Origin: an uncultured Duganella sp.
GTDB lineage: Bacteria; Pseudomonadota; Gammaproteobacteria; Burkholderiales; Burkholderiaceae
Assembly (NCBI GenBank): GCA_946482335.1
Contig: CAMLRG010000179.1
Span: 1-11,050 of the forward strand
Length of the DNA: 11,050 nucleotides
Direction of reading: 5' to 3'
Shown: positions 5,893 to 11,050 of the stretch, one piece after another
Position numbering within the stretch: position 1 is the stretch's first letter
Layout of the letters: every line of letters begins with the position of its first letter
The notes under the pieces: generated by a model
Databases searched by the model: none
Told to the model about the DNA's origin: nothing
Seen by the model: the letters and a program-made list of their open reading frames with translations, nothing else
Translations under genes and position numbers: made by a program

Positions 5893-6882
5893 TTATTTCA
5901 CGCGCGTGACCATCATGCCGGCACGCAGGCCGACGCGCACGTCCGGGTTGGGGAATACCACCAGCTCTTCCTCATGCTGCACGGTGTAGACGGTATCGCC
6001 GTCGCGCGCGATTTCCTGGCCCTGCTTCAAAGCGGTGAAATTCTGCGTTTCCTTACCGAAGGCCATCTTGAAGCCGTCGCTCAGCTTGATGATGTTCTGC
6101 GCCACCTTGAACACATGCGGTGCCTGGGCTGCGGCCACGGGCGGCTGGCCGCGCAGCAGGCGGTCGAGCGCGGCGCGCGCGGCGTCGAATTGCGCCAGGT
6201 CGTTGCGGCCCAGCGTGCCGATGCGGCCCAGTTCCACCGTGGTGCCGGCCGCCGCGTGGTGCTCGGCGCTGTAGTAGCTGTAGGTGCCGGCGGACGATGG
6301 GTTCATGATGATGGCGCCGATGCCGGCCTCGCCCAGCCAGCCCACCAGCCGGGCCTTGGCATCGTCGGCGATCAGGTCGGGGACGATGGCGAAGGTGGGG
6401 TAGACGCTGGGGCGGATGGCGGTGTGCAGGTCGAGGTGCCAGCGCTGCTTGCCTGCGTTGGCGAAGAAGGCGCCGGTGGCGGCGATCATGACGTCGGCGC
6501 GCGCGGCTTCGGCAGTGCCGGCCAGGCTGCCGCGTTCGGCGCGGAACATGCGGTTCAGGTCGGCGTCGATGAAGCGCTTGGCCTGGCGGATGGCGCCGAT
6601 GTTGCCGACGCAGAGCATCAGGTCGACCGCCAGCGCTTGCGGGGTGCGCGCCAGTTCGTCGAGCAGGTAGGCCACCAGCTCGATCGGGCCGGTTTCGTCG
6701 CCGTGTACGCCGACCGAGACCAGGACGGCGGGGCGGCCGCCCTCCGCATGATGGATGGTCAGGATGCCGTCGGCGGGTTCGGTGACCGTGAAGCCGGCTT
6801 GCTCGAAGCTGCGGGCGACGGCGGTGAAGTCGGCTTCCGCCAGGGCGCGGACTGCGGGGGGGAGGGTTTGATTGTCTGCCAT
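5893..6882 (-). CDS. astE: Succinylglutamate desuccinylase / aspartoacylase family protein (AstE-type zinc hydrolase)
   Basis: This 329-residue M14-like zinc hydrolase, of AstE type, would split N-succinylglutamate into succinate and glutamate, the last step of the arginine succinyltransferase pathway. Zinc ligands are visible as His60 and Glu63 in GVHGDETGP and His153 in DLHTA. The DADLNRMF block (107-114) carries the substrate-binding Asn-Arg pair, and Glu217 in TVELGRIGTLG is the expected catalytic base. A C-terminal beta-rich domain follows from about residue 245. The length is usual for the family. No astA, astB, astC or astD lies in the window, so a related aspartoacylase activity cannot be excluded. 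The open frame extends to a TTG at 6915, but that codon lies in the repeat element and has no ribosome-binding site, so ATG 6882-6880 is chosen although its own ribosome-binding site is weak. The gene follows gdh in the same direction. Confidence 0.85.
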   Translation of the reverse strand: MADNQTLPPAVRALAEADFTAVARSFEQAGFTVTEPADGILTIHHAEGGRPAVLVSVGVHGDETGPIELVAYLLDELARTPQALAVDLMLCVGNIGAIRQAKRFIDADLNRMFRAERGSLAGTAEAARADVMIAATGAFFANAGKQRWHLDLHTAIRPSVYPTFAIVPDLIADDAKARLVGWLGEAGIGAIIMNPSSAGTYSYYSAEHHAAAGTTVELGRIGTLGRNDLAQFDAARAALDRLLRGQPPVAAAQAPHVFKVAQNIIKLSDGFKMAFGKETQNFTALKQGQEIARDGDTVYTVQHEEELVVFPNPDVRVGLRAGMMVTRVK

Positions 6883-6925
6883 TGTTTGCTGCTGATTCTT
6901 TTCTGCTTCGCTCAAACCGGTAAAC

Positions 6926-6954
6926 CGGTGTCAGACCCGCAGGGTCTGACACCG
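6926..6954. repeat. Hairpin 1 of the composite element
   Basis: A perfect 13-bp palindrome: CGGTGTCAGACCC (6926-6938), loop GCA, GGGTCTGACACCG (6942-6954). Its left arm overlaps the inner end of the 14-bp outer repeat by three bases, so the outer stem and this hairpin compete at that edge. Confidence 0.85.
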
Positions 6955-6962
6955 TTACGCGG

Positions 6963-7016
6963 CGGCCGCTGGCCGGTGTCTGACCCTGCGGGTCAGACGG
7001 GACGGCCATCCGGCCG
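6963..7016. repeat. Hairpin 2 of the composite element
   Basis: The core is a 9-bp perfect stem, GTCTGACCC (6978-6986), loop TGC, GGGTCAGAC (6990-6998). It is extended by TGGCCG (6970-6975) against CGGCCA (7003-7008) across a small internal loop, and by CGGCCG (6963-6968) against CGGCCG (7011-7016). The core matches hairpin 1 except at one paired position, where A-T is replaced by T-A. Confidence 0.75.
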
Positions 7017-7028
7017 GTTTACCGGTTC

Positions 7029-10000
7029 TCAGGCCGCCATCGCGACAGCGTTGACCGCCTCCGACAACGCCCACACATCCAGCATCGCCTGCTCCAGGTC
7101 AGCCGACGCCGCATAGCCCGACAAGCCCAGCGTGCACGTCACCAGCTCCACCGCCTCCACCGCATCATGCCCGTTGGTGGCGCGCGCCAGCACCTGCGAC
7201 AGCAATTTCTGCTGCGTACGGCGCAAAGCCTGCTGCGCGTAGCTGCGCAACTGTTCCTGCGACTTCGACACCGCCGGCAGCTTCAAGCCGCGCTCCAGCG
7301 TATCGATGCCGGCTTGCGCGCGCAGCGCCATGCCCACAGCCAGGAAGCCCGGCAAGTCCATGCCCGCCGGACGCTTGACCGACAGCGCCGCGAACACGAA
7401 TGCCGCCACGCCTTCCAGCGCATCGACCGCATCCCACGCCTGCACGAACTCGGCACGCAGGCCGCCGTGTGCCGCCGCTTCCGACTGCACGTCCGCCGCC
7501 ATCTTGCGCACCGTTGCCGGATCGGCGAACAGCCTGGTCAGCTCGGCGATGCCGGCGCCGCGCAACTGGTCCTTCGGCACGCCCAGCACGCCTTCCATCA
7601 CCGACTTCAGCATGGCGCGGGTACGCGCATCCACGCGCATGGCCACGTTGCGCGGCACTTTCAGCGCGTCGGCATCCAGGCTGTCGAACATCGGCGCCAG
7701 GTTCAGCGCCGCCCAGGCCTGGCCCCAGGCCAGGATCACGTCCTGCTCGCTGCAGTTGTGCTGCGCCGCCAGGTCGCGCAGCATCAGCGGGCCGCAGCGA
7801 TTCACCACTTCGTTGGCCAGCACGGTGGCCAGGATGGCGTTCGCCAGCGGATGGTTCAGCGGCGGACGGGTGGCCACCAGCTGTTCGGGGAAGTAAGGGC
7901 GCAGCACCTTTTCCGCCCAGGCTTCGTCCGTCAGCGGCATGGCCGACAACAGGCGCTTGTAGCGGTTCTTCACGTTGGCGATCACCACCGCCAGTTCCGG
8001 CGTGGTCAGGCCGCGGCCATCAGCCTTGCGGCGCGCCAGTTCGGCCACGCTCGGCAGGTGCTCCAGTTCGCGCGACAGCGCGCCCTCTTCTTCCAGGTCG
8101 GCGATCAGGTCGGCGTAGCCGTCCTGCGTGTGCGCTTCCGACTGGGCCTGGAATTCGCGCACCAGCAACCGGGTTTGCTGGGTGTTGTCGCGCAGGACCA
8201 GGCGCTCCACTTCCATGGTCATCTCGTTCAGCAGCTGGTTGCGCTCAGCTTCCGAGGTCTGGCCGGCGTTGACTTCCACGTCCAGCCACATCTTGCAGTT
8301 CACTTCATGGTCGGAGCAGTCCACGCCGGCCGAGTTGTCGATCGCATCGGTGAAGATGCGGCCGCCGGCCAGGGCGAATTCGATACGGCCGGCCTGGGTC
8401 GCGCCGAGGTTGCCGCCTTCGGCCACTACCTTGCAGCGCAGCTCATTGCCGCTGACGCGGATATTGTCGTTGGCGCGGTCCTTCACCTGGGCATGCGTTT
8501 CCGCCGAGGACTTGATGTAGGTGCCGATACCGCCGTTGTAGAACAGGTCCACCGGTGCCAGCAGGATGCGGTGCATCAGTTCTTCCGGCGTCAGCGAAGT
8601 TTCGGCGATGTCGAGCGCGGCGCGGATCTCGGGCGACAGTTCGATCGAACGCGCGGTACGCGGGAACACGCCGCCGCCCTTCGAGATCAAGTCCTTGCTG
8701 TAGTCGTCCCACGAGGAGCGCGGCAGCGCGAACATGCGCTGGCGTTCGGCGAAGGATTTCGCGGTATCCGGGTTCGGGTCGAGGAAGATGTGGCGGTGGT
8801 CGAAGGCCGCCAGCAGCTTGATCTGGTTCGACAGCAGCACGCCGTTGCCGAACACGTCGCCCGACATGTCGCCCACGCCCACTACGCTGAACGGGGTGGT
8901 TTCCATGTCATGGCCCATCTCGTAGAAGTGGCGCTTGACCGCTTCGAAGGCGCCCTTGGCGGTGATGCCCATCTTCTTGTGGTCGTAGCCATTGGAGCCG
9001 CCGGATGCGAAGGCGTCGCCCAGCCAGAAGCCGCGCTTGACGGCGATGCTGTTGGCGATGTCGGAGAAGGTCGCGGTGCCCTTGTCGGCGGCCACCACCA
9101 GGTAGGGGTCGTCGTTGTCGTAGCGGACAGTATCTTCCGGCGGCACGATCTTGCCCAGCACGCGGTTATCGGTCACTTCCAGCAGGCTGGCGATGAACAG
9201 GCGGTAGACCGCTTCGCCTTCGGCTGCCACCACGTCGCGTGGCGCATCCTTCGGCATTTGCTTGCAGACGAAGCCGCCCTTCGCCCCGGCCGGCACGATC
9301 ACCGCGTTCTTCACCATCTGCGCCTTGACCAGGCCCAGCACCTCGGTGCGGTAGTCTTCCATGCGGTCGGACCAGCGCAGGCCGCCGCGCGCCACCGGGC
9401 CGCCGCGCAGGTGAACGCCTTCGAAGCGGCGCGAGAACACGTAGATCTCGCGGAATGGACGCGGTTCCGGTACCAGCTGCAGGTTGCTGGTGTCGAACTT
9501 GAAGATGATCTTGTCGCCCTGGCCAGCATTCTGGAAGTAGTTGGTGCGCAAGGTCGCCAGCATCAGGTCGACCATGGCCGCGAAAATCACTTCGGAGTCC
9601 GCATGGTTGATCGCGCTCAGGCGGCCCTTGATGGCCACCAGCTTTTCCTTGGCGGCGCTGCGGGTCGCTTCCGGCAGCGCCGGGTCGAAGCGCTCTTTCC
9701 AGGCATCGACCAGCTCCTTCACCAGCGCAGGATGGCGGCGCAGGATCTCGGCCATGTAGCGCACGGTGAACTGGGTGCCGGCCTGGCGCCAGTAGCTCAT
9801 GTAGGCGCGCACCAGTTGCACCTCGCGCAGGCGCAGGCCGCCTTCCACCACCAGGCCGTTCAGGCGGCCGTCTTCCGCTTCATTGTTGAACAGGGCGTTG
9901 AACAGTTCCTCCGCCACCTGCATCACGCCGGGACGCGCCAGTTCGGTGGCGCTCTGCCCGTCGACGGCCAGGCTGGTCACGTAGTGCTTCTTGCCGTCGG

Positions 10001-11050
10001 AAGTACGGATGGTGTGCGCCGATTCGCGCTCGATGGCCACGCCGGCGTTATGCAGCGCCGGCAGGATGGAAGACAGGGCCGGCACCCGGTCCACCGAGTA
10101 CAGGCGGATGGTGGTGGCGGCGTTGCCTTCGGACGGCAGTTCGACGCGCACGGCCACGCGCGCGTCGTCGCCATTGCGCAGGATCTTGTCCAGGTCGTGG
10201 AAAGCCACGCTTGGCGGCGTCGCCGCCACGTAGTCGACCGGCAGCGTGGAGCACAGCTTGCGCAGGCTGTTGCGCAGCGGCTCTTCGCCCACCTTGTCGG
10301 CCAGTTCGGAGAAGCGGTCATGCCAGCCGTCCAGCACCGTCAGCAGCGGACGCTGGATATCGCTTTCCAGGTCCAGCGGATAGCGTGCGGCGTGGGCGAT
10401 CAGGTAGAGGCGGGCCAGCGGGCCGTCCGACACCAGGGTCTGCGAGCTGACGTGGGTGGCGCCGGAGCTTTCCTGCAGGGCGCGCGCCAGGGCATGCGCC
10501 ACCGAGGCCGAGTAGCGTTCGCGCGGCAGGTAGACCAGCACGTTCAGGTGGCGCGCATACACGTCGCGGCGGGCGAACACCTTGGCGCGCGGCTGCTTGT
10601 ACAGCGACACCACGGCACCACATACTTCGGCCAGCCATTCCGGTTCCGCTTCCAGCGCTTCGGTACGCGGCAGCGATTCCAGGATTTCGATGAATTTCTC
10701 GGCGCGGAAACCGGTCTCGCGCACGCCGGCGATCTTCAGCACTTGCGCGATGCGGCCACGCGCAAACGGCAGGCGGGCCAGCGGGGTCAGGGTGGCGGCG
10801 CGGGTAAACAGGCCGACGAAGCAATGTTCGCCCAGGATGGCGCCCTTGCCGTCGGTGTGGCGCACCCCGATGAAGTCCAGCGACTGGTCGCGGTGCAGGG
10901 TACCGCCGACGTCGGCCTTGACGATCGACAGGGTGTGGGCGCGCTTGGACAGGGTGTCGAAGTCGCCCGGGATGTTGGCCAGGCAGGTGCCATAGACCGG
11001 GTGGGCGGTGTCCTGCAGCACGCCGATGCGGCTGGGGATGTCGCGTTCCA
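7029..11050 (-). CDS. gdhB: NAD-specific glutamate dehydrogenase, large (180-kDa) type, 5' end outside the window
   Basis: The frame is open from the TGA at 7031-7029 to the right edge, giving about 1340 codons; the GTG at 11021 is internal. Members of this family are usually about 1600 residues, so roughly the first 260 are missing. The enzyme oxidises glutamate to 2-oxoglutarate and ammonium with NAD, a catabolic cytoplasmic reaction. Family blocks are clear. GGLRWSDR (about 9386-9363) and VPAGAKGGF (about 9295-9268) hold substrate-binding and catalytic residues. GVGDMSGDVFGNG and FLDPNPD (about 8890-8775) belong to the NAD-binding domain. GGNLGATQAGR and DNSAGVDCSDHEVN follow (about 8430-8300). 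The long segments before and after the core are the regulatory and helical regions that distinguish this type from the 50-kDa enzymes. The 3' end is followed directly by the palindromic element and then astE, whose product is glutamate. The symbol gdhB is used as in Pseudomonas; naming varies. Confidence 0.95.
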   Translation of the reverse strand, partial: ERDIPSRIGVLQDTAHPVYGTCLANIPGDFDTLSKRAHTLSIVKADVGGTLHRDQSLDFIGVRHTDGKGAILGEHCFVGLFTRAATLTPLARLPFARGRIAQVLKIAGVRETGFRAEKFIEILESLPRTEALEAEPEWLAEVCGAVVSLYKQPRAKVFARRDVYARHLNVLVYLPRERYSASVAHALARALQESSGATHVSSQTLVSDGPLARLYLIAHAARYPLDLESDIQRPLLTVLDGWHDRFSELADKVGEEPLRNSLRKLCSTLPVDYVAATPPSVAFHDLDKILRNGDDARVAVRVELPSEGNAATTIRLYSVDRVPALSSILPALHNAGVAIERESAHTIRTSDGKKHYVTSLAVDGQSATELARPGVMQVAEELFNALFNNEAEDGRLNGLVVEGGLRLREVQLVRAYMSYWRQAGTQFTVRYMAEILRRHPALVKELVDAWKERFDPALPEATRSAAKEKLVAIKGRLSAINHADSEVIFAAMVDLMLATLRTNYFQNAGQGDKIIFKFDTSNLQLVPEPRPFREIYVFSRRFEGVHLRGGPVARGGLRWSDRMEDYRTEVLGLVKAQMVKNAVIVPAGAKGGFVCKQMPKDAPRDVVAAEGEAVYRLFIASLLEVTDNRVLGKIVPPEDTVRYDNDDPYLVVAADKGTATFSDIANSIAVKRGFWLGDAFASGGSNGYDHKKMGITAKGAFEAVKRHFYEMGHDMETTPFSVVGVGDMSGDVFGNGVLLSNQIKLLAAFDHRHIFLDPNPDTAKSFAERQRMFALPRSSWDDYSKDLISKGGGVFPRTARSIELSPEIRAALDIAETSLTPEELMHRILLAPVDLFYNGGIGTYIKSSAETHAQVKDRANDNIRVSGNELRCKVVAEGGNLGATQAGRIEFALAGGRIFTDAIDNSAGVDCSDHEVNCKMWLDVEVNAGQTSEAERNQLLNEMTMEVERLVLRDNTQQTRLLVREFQAQSEAHTQDGYADLIADLEEEGALSRELEHLPSVAELARRKADGRGLTTPELAVVIANVKNRYKRLLSAMPLTDEAWAEKVLRPYFPEQLVATRPPLNHPLANAILATVLANEVVNRCGPLMLRDLAAQHNCSEQDVILAWGQAWAALNLAPMFDSLDADALKVPRNVAMRVDARTRAMLKSVMEGVLGVPKDQLRGAGIAELTRLFADPATVRKMAADVQSEAAAHGGLRAEFVQAWDAVDALEGVAAFVFAALSVKRPAGMDLPGFLAVGMALRAQAGIDTLERGLKLPAVSKSQEQLRSYAQQALRRTQQKLLSQVLARATNGHDAVEAVELVTCTLGLSGYAASADLEQAMLDVWALSEAVNAVAMAA

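Larger units (their letters stand above)
6914..7027. repeat. Composite palindromic element between gdh and astE (REP/MITE-like)
   Basis: This 114-bp block fills almost the whole gdh-astE spacer. Its ends are a perfect 14-bp inverted repeat, AACCGGTAAACCGG (6915-6928) and CCGGTTTACCGGTT (7014-7027). On the left, AAACCGGT is tandemly duplicated (6914-6921, 6922-6929). Inside are two hairpins around a GTC-A/T-GACCC core (listed separately) with a NotI-type palindrome, GCGGCCGC, between them (6962-6969). It begins one base after the gdh stop codon. No T-run follows, so it is not a standard terminator. It resembles REP/BIME elements or a very short MITE; no target-site duplication is evident. In the gdh-astE transcript it would form a large structured spacer. 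Confidence 0.7.

Noticed and set aside
6926..6998. Palindromes read as rho-independent terminators of gdh
   Set aside because: The stems are strong, but neither strand has a T-run after them, and astE follows in the same direction.
6914..7027. CRISPR-like repeat array
   Set aside because: There are only two hairpin units, of unequal outer structure, with no regular spacers; this fits a REP-type or composite palindrome.
5974..7116. Plus-strand open frame (380 codons) across astE, the repeat and the gdh end
   Set aside because: It runs through two minus-strand genes and the palindromic element and shows no domain; it is a shadow frame.
1..11050. A new defence, toxin-antitoxin, phage or secretion system
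   Set aside because: All long genes belong to known metabolic or transport families apart from the DUF1993 protein and the 40-residue peptide, and neither shows toxin-antitoxin or effector arrangement.

Overview
The window reads as chromosomal DNA of a high-GC, free-living beta-proteobacterium. The Oxalobacteraceae (Massilia/Duganella/Janthinobacterium group) is my best guess. That placement rests on base composition, the style of the proteins and an impression of the GTCAGACCC-type palindromes; no database was searched. I see no RNA gene, phage, insertion sequence, CRISPR array or defence system. The content is mostly amino-acid and peptide metabolism, and nearly every gene is on the minus strand.

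Read in the direction of transcription (right to left), the layout is as follows. (1) 11050-7029: most of a large (180-kDa type) NAD-glutamate dehydrogenase, 5' end outside the window. (2) 7027-6914: a 114-bp composite inverted-repeat element, the most unusual structure here. (3) 6882-5893: an AstE-type succinylglutamate desuccinylase/aspartoacylase. (4) 5846-5334: a DUF1993 protein. (5) 5215-5337, plus strand: a 40-residue one-helix membrane peptide, tail-to-tail with the DUF1993 gene and divergent from the next one. (6) 5112-4000: a YqjM-like Old Yellow Enzyme, followed by a G+C-rich hairpin. (7) From a TATAAT promoter at 3920-3915, a compact three-gene unit: an APC amino-acid permease (3882-2407), an exported S9 prolyl-oligopeptidase-family peptidase (2402-450) and the first 147 codons of a membrane sensor protein (443 to below 1). 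The gaps in this unit are 4 and 6 bp.

Functionally, AstE releases glutamate (and succinate) and GDH oxidises glutamate to 2-oxoglutarate, so the right half is a glutamate-to-TCA module. The left half can be read as a peptide-scavenging module: an exported peptidase releases amino acids or dipeptides, a permease takes them up, and a co-transcribed sensor may monitor the envelope or the supply. This joint reading is inference.

The second-look items are the composite palindromic element between gdh and astE (two hairpins with compensating base changes inside a 14-bp outer inverted repeat), the small membrane peptide, the repeat-bearing divergent spacer at 5113-5214, and a hairpin spanning the DUF1993 ribosome-binding site. 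There is no gene-free stretch longer than 300 bases. I found no convincing new multi-gene system.
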